Origin: Bombus terrestris | Lineage: Eukaryota > Arthropoda > Insecta > Hymenoptera > Apidae | Direction: 5' to 3' | Assembly: GCF_910591885.1 (NCBI RefSeq) | Contig: NC_063277.1 | Location: 4,960,001 to 5,024,000 of the forward strand | DNA: 64,000 nt | Part shown: positions 13,681 through 29,187 of the stretch, in pieces | How the letters are laid out: each line of letters begins with the position of its first letter | How positions within the stretch are numbered: position 1 is the stretch's first letter | Program-made: the position numbers and the translations under genes | The notes under the pieces: generated by a model | What the model was told of the DNA's origin: nothing | Database searches by the model: none | The model's input: the letters and a program-made list of their open reading frames with translations, nothing else

Positions 13681-16600
13681 TAAAGTTACACGTTGTATGG
13701 TAATAGTATATGACGTTATACGTTATAACGTAATACTATATAACGTTACACGTTATATCGTAATAGTATATAACGTTACACGTTGTATGGTAATAGTATA
13801 TGACGTTATACGTTATAACGTAATACTATATAACGTTACACGTTATATCGTAATAGTATATAACGTTACACGTTGTATGGTAATAGTATATAACGTTATA
13901 CGTTATAACGTAATACTATATAACGTTATATGTTTTAAGGTAATACTACATAACGTTAAACGTTATAACGTCATACTATATAACGTTATACGTTGTATGG
14001 TAATAGTATATGACGTCATACGTTATGACGTAATACTATATAACGTTACACGTTGTATCGTAATACTATATAACGTCATACGTTACAACGTAATACTATA
14101 TAACGTTGCACGTTGTATGGTAATAGTGTATAACGTTATACGTTAAAACGTAATACTATTTAACGTTATACGTTATATCCTAATACTATATAACGTTATA
14201 TGTTTTAAGGTTAGACTACATAACGTTAAACGTTATAACGTCGTACTATATAACGTTACACGATGTATGGTAATAGTATATAACGTTATACGTTACAACG
14301 TAATACTATTTAACGTTATACGTTATAACGTAATACTATATAACGATATATGTTTTAACTTAATTCTACATAACGTTAAACGTTATAACGTCATACTATA
14401 TAACGTTACACGTTGTATGGTAATAGTATATGACGTCATACGTTATAACGTCATACTATATAAAGTTACACGTTGTATGGTAATAGTATATGACGTTATA
14501 CGTTATAACGTAATACTATATAACGTTACACGCTATATCGTAATAGTATATAACGTTATACGTTATAACGTAATACTACATAACGTTAAACGTTATAACG
14601 TCATACTATATAAAGTTACACGTTGCATGGTAATAGTATATGACGTTAAACGTTATAACGTCATACTATATAACGTTACACGTTGTATGGTAATACTATA
14701 TGACGTCATACGTTATAACGTAATGCTTCATAACGTTATACGTTATAACGTAATACTATATAACGTTATATGTTTTAAGGTAATACTACATAACGTTAAA
14801 CGTTATAACGTCATACTATATAACGTTATACGTTGTATGGTAATAGTATATGACGTCATACGTTATGACGTAATACTATATAACGTTACACGTTGTATCG
14901 TAATACTATATAACGTCATACGTTACAACGTAATACTATATAACGTTGCACGTTGTATGGTAATAGTGTATAACGTTATACGTTAAAACGTAATACTATT
15001 TAACGTTATACGTTATATCCTAATACTATATAACGTTATATGTTTTAAGGTTAGACTACATAACGTTAAACGTTATAACGTCGTACTATATAACGTTACA
15101 CGTTGTATGGTAATAGTATATAACGTTATACGTTACAACGTAATACTATTTAACGTTATATGTTATAACGTAATACTATATAACGATATATGTTTTAACT
15201 TAATTCTACATAACGTTAAACGTTATAACGTCATACTATATAACGTTACACGTTGTATGGTAATAGTATATGACGTTATACGTTATAACGTAATACTATA
15301 TAACGTTACACGTTATATCGTAATAGTATATAACGTTACACGTTGTATGGTAACAGTATATAACGTTATACGTTATAACGTAATACTATATAACGTTATA
15401 TGTTTTAAGGTAATACTACATAACGTTAAACGTTATAACGTCATACTATATAACGTTGCACGTTGTATCGTAATAGTGTAGAACGTTATACGTTAAAACG
15501 TAATACTATTTAACGTTATACGTTATATCCTAATACTATATAACGTTATATGTTTTAAGGTAATACTACATAACGTTAAACGTTATAACGTCGTACTATA
15601 TAACGTTACACGTTGTATGGTAATAGTATATGACGTCATACGTTATAACGTCATACTATATAAAGTTACACGTTGCATGGTAATAGTATATGACGTTATA
15701 CGTTATAACGTAATACTATATAACGTTACACGTTGTATCGTAATAGTATATGACGTCATACGTTAGAACGTTATACTATATAACGTTACACGTTGCATGG
15801 TAATACTATATGACGTCATACGGTATAACGTAATACTATATAACGTTACACGTTGTATGGTAATAGTTTATGACGTTATACGTTATAACGTCATACTATA
15901 TAACGTTACACGTTGTATGGTAATAGTATATGACGTCATACGTTAGAACGTTATACTATATAACGTTACACGTTGTATGGTAATACTATATGACGTCATA
16001 CGGTATAACGTAATACTATATAACGTTACACGTTGTATGGTAATAGTTTATGACGTTATACGTTATTACGTAATACTATATAACGTTACACGTTGTATCG
16101 TAATAGTATATAACGTTACACGTTGTGTGGTAATAGTATATAACGTTATATGTTATAAAGAAATGCTTTATAACGTCATACGTTACAACGTAATACTATA
16201 GAACGTTACACGTTATAACGTAATACTACATAACGTTAAACGTTATAACGTCATACTATATAACGTTACACGTTGTATGGTAATAGTATATGACGTTATA
16301 CGTTTTAACGTAATACTATATAACGTTACACGTTGTATGATAATAGTATATGACGTTATACGTTATAACGTAATACTATATAACGTTACACGTAGTATGA
16401 TAATAGTATATGTCGTTATGGGTTATAACGTAATACTATATAACGTCATACGTTACAACGTAATACTATAAAACGTTACACGTTGTATGGTAATAGTATA
16501 TGACGTCATACGATATAACGTAAAACTATATAACGTTAGAGGTTATATCGTAATAGTATATAACGTTATACGTTATAACGTAATACTACATAACGTTGAA

Positions 16601-17070
16601 CGTTATAACGTCATACTATATAAAGTTACACGTTGTATGGTAATAGTATATGACGTTATACGTTATAACGTAATACTATATAACGTTACACGTTATATCG
16701 TAATACTATATAACGTTACAGGTTATATCGTAATAGTATATAACGTTATACGTTATAACGTAATACTACATAACGTTAAACGTTGTAACGTCATACTATA
16801 TAAAGTTACACGTTGTATGGTAATAGTATATGACGTTATAGGTTATAACGTAATACTATATAACGTTACACGTTATATCGTAATAGTATATAACGTTACA
16901 CGTTGTATGGTAATAGTATATAACGTTGTACGTTATAACGTAATACTATATAACGTTATATGTTTTAAGGTAATACTACATAACGTTAAACGTTATAACG
17001 TCATACTATATAACGTTACACGTTGTATGGTAATACTATATGACGTCATACGTTATAACGTAATACTATA
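13681..17070 (+). repeat. 3.5-kb higher-order repeat, copy 2
   Basis: Second tandem copy of the block before it, about 113 monomers long. It lacks three monomers present in copy 1 near 10,950 and four present near 12,870-12,990. Private substitutions include a TAG stop-forming change near 15,480 in the open frame and GTTATTACG for GTTATGACG near 16,065. From about 17,070 the array leaves this pattern, although 17,341-17,640 again resembles the start of the copy. Confidence 0.85.
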
Positions 17071-20000
17071 TAGCGTTACACGTTATATCGTTATAGTATA
17101 TAACGTTATACGTAATAACGTAATACTACATAACGTTAAAAGTTATAACGTCATACTATTAACGTTACACGTTGTATGGTAATAGTATATGACGATATAC
17201 GTTATGACATAATACTATATAACGTTACACGTTGTATCGTAATAGTATACAACGTTATACGTTATAACGTAATACTATATAACGTTATATGTTTTAAGGT
17301 AATACTACATAACGTTAAACGTTATAACGTCGTACTATATAACGTTACACGTTGTATGGTAATAGTATATGACGTCATACGTTATAACGTCATACTATAT
17401 AAAGTTACACGTTGTATGGTAATAGTATATGACGTTATACGTTATAACGTAATACTATACAACGTTACACGTTATATCGTAATAGTATATAACGTTACAC
17501 GTTGTATGGTAATAGTATATGACGTTATACGTTATAACGTAATACTATATAGCGTTACACGTTATATCGTAATAGTATATAACGTTACACGTTGTATGGT
17601 AATAGTATATAACGTTATACGTTATAACGTAATACTATATAACGTTATATGTTTTAAGGTAATACTACATAACGTTAAACGTTATAACGTCATACTATAT
17701 AACGATACACGTTGTATGGTAATACTATATGACGTCATACGTTATAACGTAATACTATATAGCGTTACACGTTATATCGTAATAGTATATAACGTTATAC
17801 GTTATAACGTAATACTACATAACGTTAAACGTTATAACGTCATACTATTAACGTTACACGTTGTATGGTAATAGTATATGACGTTATACGTTATGACGTA
17901 ATACTATATAACGTTACACGTTGTATCGTAATAGTATATAACGTTATACGTTGTATGGTAATAGTATATGACGTTATACGTTATTACGTAATACTATATA
18001 AAGTTACACGTAATATCGTAATAGTATATAACGTTATACGTTATAACGTAATACTACATAACGTTAAACGTTATAACGTCATACTATATAAAGTTACACG
18101 TTGTATGGTAATATTATATGACGTCATACGTTATAACGTCATACTATATAAAGTTACACGTTGTATGGTAATAGTATATGACGTTATACGATATAACGTA
18201 ATACTATATAACGTTACACGTTATATCGTAATAGTATATAACGTTACACGTTGTATGGTAATAGTATATGACGTTATACGTTGTATGGTAATAGTATATA
18301 ACGTTATACGTTACAACGTAATACTATTTAACGTTATACGTTATATCGTAATAGTATATAACGTTATACGTTATAACGTAATACTACATAACGTTAAACG
18401 TTATACCGTCATACTATATAACGTTACACGTTGTCTGGTAATAGTATATGACGTTATACGTTATAACGTCATACTATATAAAGTTACACGTTATATCGTA
18501 ATAGTATATAACGTTATACGTTATAAAGTAATGCTTTATAACGTCATGCGTTACAACGTAATACTATATAACGTTACACGTTGAATGGTAATAGCGTATT
18601 ACGTTATACGTTACAACGCAATACTATTTAACGTTATACGTTATAAGGTGATGCTATATAACGTTATATGTTTTAACTTAATTCTACATAACGTTAAACG
18701 ATATAACGTCATACTATATAACGTTACACGTTACATCGTAATAGTATATAACGTTACACGTTGTATGGTAGTAGTATATAACGATATACGTTACAACGTA
18801 ATACTATTTAACGTTATACGTTATAACGTAATACTATATAACGTTACACGTTATATCGTAATAGTATGTAACGTTATACGTTATAAAGTAATACTATATA
18901 ACGTTAAACGTTATAACGTCATACTATATAAAGTTACACGTTGTATGGTAATAGTGTATAACGTTATACGTTAAAACGTAATACTATTTAACGTTATACG
19001 TTATAAGGTGATGCTATATAACGTTATATGTTTTAACTTAATTCTACATAACGTTAAACGATATAACGTCATACTATATAACGTTACACGTTACATCGTA
19101 ATAGTATATAACGTTACACGTTGTATGGTAGTAGTATATAACGATATACGTTACAACGTAATACTACATAACGTTAAATGTTATAACGTCGTACTATATA
19201 ACGTTACACGTTGTATGGTAATAGTATATGACGTCATACGTTATAACGTAATACTATATAACGTTAGAGGTTATATCGTAATAGTATATAACGTTATACG
19301 TTATAACGTAATACTACATAACGTTAAACGTTATAACGTCATACTATATAAAGTTACACGTTGTATGGTAATGGTATATGACGTTATACGTTATAACGTA
19401 ATACTATATAACGTTACACGTTGTATGGTAATAGTTTATGACGTTATACGTTATGACGTAATACTATATAACGTTACACGTTGTATGGTAATAGTATATA
19501 ACGTTATACGTTACAACGTAATACTATTTAACGTTATACGTTATAACGTAATACTATATAACGTTACATGTTTTAACTTAATTCTACATAACGTTAAACG
19601 TTATAACGTCATACTATATAACGTTACACGTAGTATGGTAATAGTATATGACGTTATACGTTTTAACGTAATACTATATAACGTTACACGTTGTATGGTA
19701 ATAGTATATGACGTTATATGTTATAACGTAATACTATATAACGTTAGAGGTTATATCGTAGTAGTATATAACGTTATACGTTATAACGTAATACTACATA
19801 ACGTTAATCGTTATAACGTCATACTATATAACGTTACACGTTGTATGGTAGTAGTATATAACGTTATACGTTATAACGTAATACTACATAACTTTAAACG
19901 TTATACCGTCATACTATATAACGTTACACGTTGTGTGGTAATAGTATATGACGTCATACGTTATAACGTAAAACTATATAACGTTATATGTTGTATGGTA

Positions 20001-22957
20001 ATACTATATGACGTCATACGTTATAACGTCATACTATATAAAGTTACACGTTGTATGGTAATAGTATATGACGTTATACGTTATAACGTAATACTATATA
20101 ACGTTACACGTTATATCGTAATAGTATATGACGTTATACGTTATAACGTAATACTATATAACGTTATATGTTTTAACTTAATTCTACATAACGTTAAACG
20201 TTATAACGTCATACTATATGACGTTACACGTTGTATGGTAATACTATACGGCGTCATACGTTATAACGTAATACTATATAACGTTACACGTTGTGTGGTA
20301 ATAGTATATAACGTTATATGTTATAAAGAAATGCTTTATAACGTCATACGTTACAACGTAATACTATAGAACGTTATACGTTATAACGTAATACTACATA
20401 ACGTTAAACGTTTTAACGTCATACTATATAACGTTACACGTTGTATGGTAATAGTATATGACGTTATACGTTTTAACGTAATACTATATAACGTTACACG
20501 TTGTATGGTAATAGTATATGACGATATATGTTATAACGTAGTACTATATAACGTCATACGTTACAACGTAATACTATATAACGTTACACGTTGTATACTA
20601 ATAGTATATAACGTTATATGTTACAACGTAATACTATTTAACGTTATATGTTATAACGTAATACTATATAACGTTACACGTAGTATGATAATAGTATATG
20701 TCGTTATGGGTTATAACGTAATACTATATAACGTCATACGTTACAACGTAATACTATAAAACGTTACACGTTGTATGGTAATAGTATATGACGTCATACG
20801 GTATAACGTAAAACTATATAACGTTAGAGGTTATATCGTAATAGTATATAACGTTATACGTTATAACGTAATACTACATAACGTTAAACGTTATACCGTC
20901 ATACTATATAACGTTACACGTTGTATGGTAATAGTATATGACGTTATACGTTATAACGTAATACTATATAACGTTACACGTTATATCGTAATAGTATATA
21001 ACGTTATACGTTATAAAGTAATGCTTTATAACGTCATGCGTTACAACGTAATACTATATAACGTTACACGTTGAATGGTAATAGCGTATAACGTTATACG
21101 TTACAACGTAATACTATTTAACTTTATACGTCATAAGGTAATGCTATATAACGTTATATGTTTTAACTTAATTCTACATAACGTTAAACGATATAACGTC
21201 ATACTATATAACGTTACACGTTACATCGTAATAGTATATAACGTTACACGTTGTATGGTAGTAGTATATAACGATATACGTTACAACGTAATACTATTTA
21301 ACGATATACGTTATAACGTAATACTATTTAACGTTACACGTTATATCGTAATAGTATGTAACGTTATACGTTATAAAGTAATACTATATAACGTCATACG
21401 TTACAACGTAATACTATATAACGTTGTACGTTGTATGGTAATAGTGTATAACGTTATACGTTAAAACGTAATACTATTTAACGTTATACGTTATATCGTA
21501 ATACTATATAACGTTATATGTTTTAAGGTAATACTACATAACGTTAAACGTTATAACGTCGTACTATATAACGTTACACGTTGTATGGTAATAGTATATG
21601 ACGTCATACGTTATAACGTAATACTATATAACGTTAGAGGTTATATCGTAATAGTATATAACGTTATACGTTATAACGTAATACTACATAACGTTATATG
21701 TTTTAAGGTAATACTACATAACGTTAAACGTTATAACGTCATACTATATAACGTTACACGTTGTATTGTAATACTATATGACGTCATACGTTATAACGTA
21801 ATGCTATATAACGTTAGAGGTTATATCGTAATAGTATATAACGTTATACGTTATAACGTAATACTACATAACGTTAAACGTTATAACGTCATACTACATA
21901 ACGTTAAACGTTATACCGTCATACTATATAACGTTACACGTTGTATGGTAATAGTATATGACGTTATACGTTATAGCGTAATACTATATAACGTTACACG
22001 TTATATCGTAATAGTATGTAACGTTATACGTTATAAAGTAATACTATATAACGTCATACGTTACAACGTAATACTATATAACGTTGCACGTTGTATGGTA
22101 ATAGTGTATAACGTTATACGTTAAAACGTAATACTATATAACGTTATATGTTTTAAGGTAATACTACATAACGTTAAACGTTATAACGTCATACTATATA
22201 ACGTTACACGTTGTATGGTAATAGTATATGACGTCATACGTTATAATGTAATACTATATAACGTTATATGTTGTATGGTAATACTATATGACGTCATACG
22301 TTATAACGTAATACTATATAACGTTATATGTTTTAACTTAATTCTACATAACGTTAAACGTTATAACGTAATACTACATAACGTTAAACGTTATAACGTC
22401 ATACTATTAACGTTACACGTTGTATGGTAATAGTATATGACGTTATACGTTATGACGTAATACTATATAACGTTACACGTTGTATCGTAATAGTATATAA
22501 CGTTATACGTTATAACGTAATACTATATAACGTTATGTGTTTTAAGGTAATACTACATAATGTTAAACGTTATAACGTCGTACTATATAACGTTACACGT
22601 TGTATGGTAATAGTATATGACGTCATACGTTATAACGTTATACTATATAAAGTTACACGTTGTATGGTAATAGTATATGACGTTATACGTTATAACGTAA
22701 TACTATATCAACGTTACACGTTATATCGTAATAGTATATAACGTTAAACGTTGTATGGTAATAGTATATGACGTTATACGTTATTACGTAATACTATATA
22801 AAGTTACACGTTATATCGTAATAGTATATAACGTTATACGTTATAACGTAATACTACATAACGTTAAACGTTATAACGTCATACTATATAACGTTACACG
22901 TTGTATGGTAATAGTATATGACGTTATACGTTACAACGTAATGCTATATAACGCTAT
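17071..22957 (+). repeat. Mixed satellite segment between two duplicated blocks
   Basis: Only satellite is present. The segment has short monomers near 17155, 17844 and 22403, and one inserted C near 22710 (CTATATCAACG), which I saw once only. 18661-18780 and 19021-19140 are identical at an offset of 360 bp (12 monomers). The dispersed cassette with TTGAATGGTAATAGCG occurs near 18581 and 21071. Type C monomers with TGACGTCA are still common here. Confidence 0.85.
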
Positions 22958-23069
22958 ACGTTATAACGTAATACTATATAACGTTATATGTTTTATCGTA
23001 ATACTACATAACGTTAAAGGTTATAACGTCATACTATATGAAGTTGCACGTTGTATGGTAATAGTATAT
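22950..23069 (+). repeat. Monomer types I, J, K and M exemplars
   Basis: Four types stand side by side here that become common only from here rightward. They are I (22950-22979, starts AACGCTATACG), J (22980-23009, centre TATGTTTTATCG), K (23010-23039, starts AACGTTAAAGG) and M (23040-23069, starts GAAGTTGCACG). J and K look like derivatives of D and E: J differs from D mainly by TATCG for TAAGG. The order I-J-K recurs near 25080, 28170, 29700, 31770, 34375, 45430, 45770, 52030 and 52370, so it travels as a group. Confidence 0.8.
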
Positions 23070-26000
23070 AACGTTATACGTTATAACGTAGTACTATATA
23101 ACGTCATACGTTACAACGTAATACTATATAACGTTACACGTTGTATACTAATAGTATATAACGTTATATGTTACAACGTAATACTATTTAACGTTATATG
23201 TTATAACGTAATACTATATAACGTTACACGTAGTATGATAATAGTATATGTCGTTATGGGTTATAACGTAATACTATATAACGTCATACGTTACAACGTA
23301 ATACTATAAAACGTTACACGTTGTATGGTAATAGTATATGACGTCATACGGTATAACGTAAAACTATATAACGTTAGAGGTTATATCGTAATAGTATATA
23401 ACGTTATACGTTATAACGTAATACTACATAACGTTAAACGTTATACCGTCATACTATATAACGTTACACGTTGTATGGTAATAGTATATGACGTTATACG
23501 TTATAACGTAATACTATATAACGTTACACATTATATCGTAATAGTATATAATGTTATACGTTATAAAGTAATGCTTTATAACGTCATGCGTTACAACGTA
23601 ATACTATATAACGTTACACGTTGAATGGTAATAGCGTATAACGTTACACGTTACAACGTAATACCATTTAACGTTATACGTTATAAGGTAATGCTATATA
23701 ACGTTATATGTTTTAACTTAATTCTACATAACGTTAAACGATATAACGTCACACTATATAACGTTACACGTTATATCGTAATAGTATATAACGTTACACG
23801 TTGTATGGTAGTAGTATATAACGATATACGTTACAACGTAATACTATTTAACGTTATACGTTATAACGTAATACTATATAACGTTACACGTTATATCGTA
23901 ATAGTATGTAACGTTATACGTTATAAAGTAATACTATATAAAGTCATACGTTACAACGTAATACTATATAACGTTGCACGTTGTATGGTAATAGTGCATA
24001 ACGTTATACGTTACAACGTAACACAATTTAACGTTATACGTTATAACGTAATACTATATAACGTTATATGTTTTAACGTAATACCACATAACGTTAAACG
24101 TTATAACGTCATACTATATAACGTTACACGTTGTATGGTAATAGTATATAACGTTATACGTTATTACGTAATACTATATAACGTTACACGTTATATCGCA
24201 ATAGTATATAACGTTACACGTTATAACGTAATACTACAGAACGTTAAACGTTATAACGTAATACTATATAACGTTACACGTTGTATGGTAATAGTATATG
24301 ACGTTATATCTTATAACCTAATACTACATAACGTTAAACGATATAGCGTCATACTATATAACGTTACACGTTGTATGGTAATTGTATACGACGTTACACG
24401 TTATAACGAAATACTATATAACGTTATATGTTTTAAGGTAACACTACATAACGTTAAACGTTATAACGTCATACTATGTAACGTTACACGTTGTATGGTA
24501 ATAGTATATAACGATATATATTACAACGTAATACTATTTAACGTTATACGTTATAACGTAATACTATATAACGTTACACGTAGTATGGTAATAGTATATG
24601 ACGTTATACGTTATAACGTAATACTATATAACGTCATACGTTACAACGTAATACTATATAACGTTACACGTTGTATGGTAATAGTATATGACGTTATACG
24701 TTATAACGTAATACTGTGTAACGTTACACGTTTTATCGTAATAGTATATAACGTTATACGTTATAACGTAAAACTACATAACGATAAACGTTATAACGTC
24801 ATACTATATGAAGTTGGACGTTGTATGGTAATAGTATATAACGATATACGTTACAACGTAATACTATTTATCGTTATACGTTATAACGTAATACTATATA
24901 ACGTTACACGTTATATCGTAATAGTATATAACGTTATATGTTATAACCTAATACTACATAACGTTAAACGATATAGCGTCATACTATATAACGTTACACG
25001 TTGTATGGTAATAGTATATGACGTTATACGTTACAACGTAATACTATTTAACGTTATACGTTATAACGTAATACTATATAACGCTATACGTTATAACGTA
25101 ATACTATATAACGTTATATGTTTTATCGTAATACTACATAACGTTAAAGGTTATAACGTCATACTACATAACGTTAAACGTTATAACGTCATACTATATA
25201 ACGTTACCCGTTGTATGGTAATAGTACATAACGTTAAACGTTATAACGTAAAACTGCGTAACGATAAACGTTATAACGTCATACTATATGAAGTTGCACG
25301 TTGTATGGTAATAGTATATAACGTTATACGTTATAACGTAATACTATGTAACGTTACACGTTATATCGTAATAGTATATAACGTTACACGTTGTATGGTA
25401 ATAGTATATAACGATATACGTTACAACGTAATACTATTTATCGTTATACGTTATAACGTAATACTATATAACGTTACACGTTATATCGTAATAGTATATA
25501 ACGTTATACGTTATAACGTAATACTACAGAACGCTAACGTTATAACGTAATACTATATAACGTTACACGTTGTATGGTATTTAGTATATGACGTGATACG
25601 TTATTACGTAATACTATATAACGTTATACGTTATAACGTAACACTACAGATCGTTAAACGTTATAACGTAATACTATATAACGTTACACGTTGTATGGTA
25701 ATAGTATATGACGTTATACGTTATAACGTAATACTATATAACGTCATAGGTTATAACGTAATAAAATATAACGTTATATGTTTTATCGTAATACTACATA
25801 ACATTAAACGTTATAACGTCATACCATTAACGTTACACGCTGTATGGTATTAGTATATGCCGTTATACGTTACAACGTAATACTATTTATCGTTATACGT
25901 TACAACGTAATACTATTTATCGTTATACGTTATAGCGTAATACTGTATAACGTCATACGTTACAACGTAATACTATATAACGTTACACGTTGTATGGTAA

Positions 26001-26076
26001 TAGTATATAACGTTATACGTTATATCGTAATAGTATATAACGTTATACGTTATAACGTAACACTACAGAACGTTAA
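22958..26076 (+). repeat. 3.1-kb tandem block, copy 1
   Basis: Copy 1 is about 3,119 bp and is followed directly by copy 2. The offset is 3,119 bp from 22,958 to about 24,600 and 3,089 bp from about 24,960 on. The step has two parts: copy 2 gains 150 bp near 27,770-27,920, and lacks 180 bp that copy 1 holds at about 24,782-24,961. It contains monomer types I, J, K and M, the TTGAATGG cassette (23,621), and a short monomer in the form ACCATTAACG (25,823). Confidence 0.9.
25533..25584 (+). repeat. Paired -1 and +1 length changes, copied in tandem
   Basis: A monomer reading CAGAACGCTAACG is 1 bp short, and within 50 bp the next B-type monomer reads GGTATTTAG, 1 bp long, so the array phase is restored. 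The pair is repeated at about 28,620-28,673 in the 3.1-kb copy 2. Near 31,394 only the +1 form GGTATTTAG occurs, without the -1 partner. The simplest reading is that the +1 came first. Confidence 0.8.
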
Positions 26077-29000
26077 ACGTTATAACGTAATACTATATAA
26101 CGTTATATGTTTTATCGTAATACTACATAACGTTAAAGGTTATAACGTCATACTATATGAAGTTGCACGTTGTATGGTAATAGTATATAACGTTATACGT
26201 TATAACGTAGTACTATATAACGTCATACGTTACAACGTAATACTATATAACGTTACACGTTGTATACTAATAGTATATAACGTTATATGTTACAACGTAA
26301 TACTATTTAACGTTATATGTTATAACGTAATACTATATAACGTTACACGTAGTATGATAATAGTATATGTCGTTATGGGTTATAACGTAATACTATATAA
26401 CGTCATACGTTACAACGTAATACTATAAAACGTTACACGTTGTATGGTAATAGTATATGACGTCATACGGTATAACGTAAAACTATATAACGTTAGAGGT
26501 TATATCGTAATAGTATATAACGTTATACGTTATAACGTAATACTACATAACGTTAAACGTTATACCGTCATACTATATAACGTTACACGTTGTATGGTAA
26601 TAGTATATGACGTTATACGTTATAAAGTAATACTATATAACGTTACACATTATATCGTAATAGTATATAATGTTATACGTTATAAAGTAATGCTTTATAA
26701 CGTCATTCGTTACAACGTAATACTATATAACGTTACACGTTGAATGGTAATAGCGTATAACGTTACACGTTACAACGTAATACCATTTAACGTTATACGT
26801 TATAAGGTAATGCTATATAACGTTATATGTTTTAACTTAATTCTACATAACGTTAAACGATATAACGTCACACTATATAACGTTACACGTTATATCGTAA
26901 TAGTATATAACGTTACACGTTGTATGGTAGTAGTATATAACGATATACGTTACAACGTAATACTATTTAACGTTATACGTTATAACGTAATACTATATAA
27001 CGTTACACGTTATATCGTAATAGTATGTAACGTTATACGTTATAAAGTAATACTATATAAAGTCATACGTTACAACGTAATACTATATAACGTTGCACGT
27101 TGTATGGTAATAGTGCATAACGTTATACGTTACAACGTAACACAATTTAACGTTATACGTTATAACGTAATACTATATAACGTTATATGTTTTAACGTAA
27201 TACCACATAACGTTAAACGTTATAACGTCATACTATATAACGTTACACGTTGTATGGTAATAGTATATAACGTTATACGTTATTACGTAATACTATATAA
27301 CGTTACACGTTATATCGCAATAGTATATAACGTTACACGTTATAACGCAATACTACAGAACGTTAAACGTTATAACGTAATACTATATAACGTTACACGT
27401 TGTATGGTAATAGTATATGACGTTATATCTTATAACCTAATACTACATAACGTTAAACGATATAGCGTCATACTATATAACGTTACACGTTGTATGGTAA
27501 TTGTATATGACGTTACACGTTATAACGTAATACTATATAACGTTATATGTTTTAAGGTAACACTACATAACGTTAAACGTTATAACGTCATACTATGTAA
27601 CGTTACACGTTGTATGGTAATAGTATATAACGATATATATTACAACGTAATACTATTTAACGTTATACGTTATAACGTAATACTATATAACGTTACACGT
27701 AGTATGGTCATAGTATATGACGTTATACGTTATAACGTAATACTATATAACGTCATACGTTACAACGTAATAAAATATAACGTTACACGTTGTATCGTAA
27801 TAGTATATGACGTTATACGTTATAACGTAATACTATATAACGTTACACGTAGTATGGTAATAGTATATGACGTTATACGTTATAACGTAATACTATATAA
27901 CGTCATACGTTACAACGTAATACTATATAACGTTACACGTTGTATGGTAATAGTATATGACGTTATACGTTATAACGTAATACTGTGTAACGTTACACGT
28001 TTTATCGTAATAGTATATAACGTTATACGTTATAACGTAAAACTACATAACGATAAACGATATAGCGTCATACTATATAACGTTACACGTTGTATGGTAA
28101 TAGTATATGACGTTATACGTTACAACGTAATACTATTTAACGTTATACGTTATAACGTAATACTATATAACGCTATACGTTATAACGTAATACTATATAA
28201 CGTTATATGTTTTATCGTAATACTACATAACGTTAAAGGTTATAACGTCATACTACATAACGTTAAACGTTATAACGTCATACTATATAACGTTACCCGT
28301 TGTATGGTAATAGTACATAACGTTAAACGTTATAACGTAAAACTGCGTAACGATAAACGTTATAACGTCATACTATATGAAGTTGCACGTTGTATGGTAA
28401 TAGTATATAACGTTATACGTTATAACGTAATACTATGTAACGTTACACGTTATATCGTAATAGTATATAACGTTACACGTTGTATGGTAATAGTATATAA
28501 CGATATACGTTACAACGTAATACTATTTATCGTTATACGTTATAACGTAATACTATATAACGTTACACGTTATATCGTAATAGTATATAACGTTATACGT
28601 TATAACGTAATACTACAGAACGCTAACGTTATAACGTAATACTATATAACGTTACACGTTGTATGGTATTTAGTATATGACGTGATACGTTATTACGTAA
28701 TACTATATAACGTTATACGTTATAACGTAACACTACAGATCGTTAAACGTTATAACGTAATACTATATAACGTTACACGTTGTATGGTAATAGTATATGA
28801 CGTTATACGTTATAACGTAATACTATATAACGTCATAGGTTATAACGTAATAAAATATAACGTTATATGTTTTATCGTAATACTACATAACATTAAACGT
28901 TATAACGTCATACCATTAACGTTACACGCTGTATGGTATTAGTATATGCCGTTATACGTTACAACGTAATACTATTTATCGTTATACGTTACAACGTAAT

Positions 29001-29187
29001 ACTATTTATCGTTATACGTTATAGCGTAATACTGTATAACGTCATACGTTACAACGTAATACTATATAACGTTACACGTTGTATGGTAATAGTATATAAC
29101 GTTATACGTTATATCGTAATAGTATATAACGTTATACGTTATAACGTAACACTACAGAACGTTAAACGTTATAACGTAATACTATAT
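26077..29187 (+). repeat. 3.1-kb tandem block, copy 2
   Basis: Second copy, collinear with copy 1 until about 29,187, where TGTTTTATCG is replaced by CACGCTGTATGG and the match ends. Differences from copy 1 include a +150-bp (five-monomer) duplication, a -180-bp (six-monomer) loss, and single bases such as TCATTCG for TCATGCG near 26,704. The short monomer ACCATTAACG is at 28,912. A third partial match to the last few hundred bases lies at about 31,390-31,740. Confidence 0.9.
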
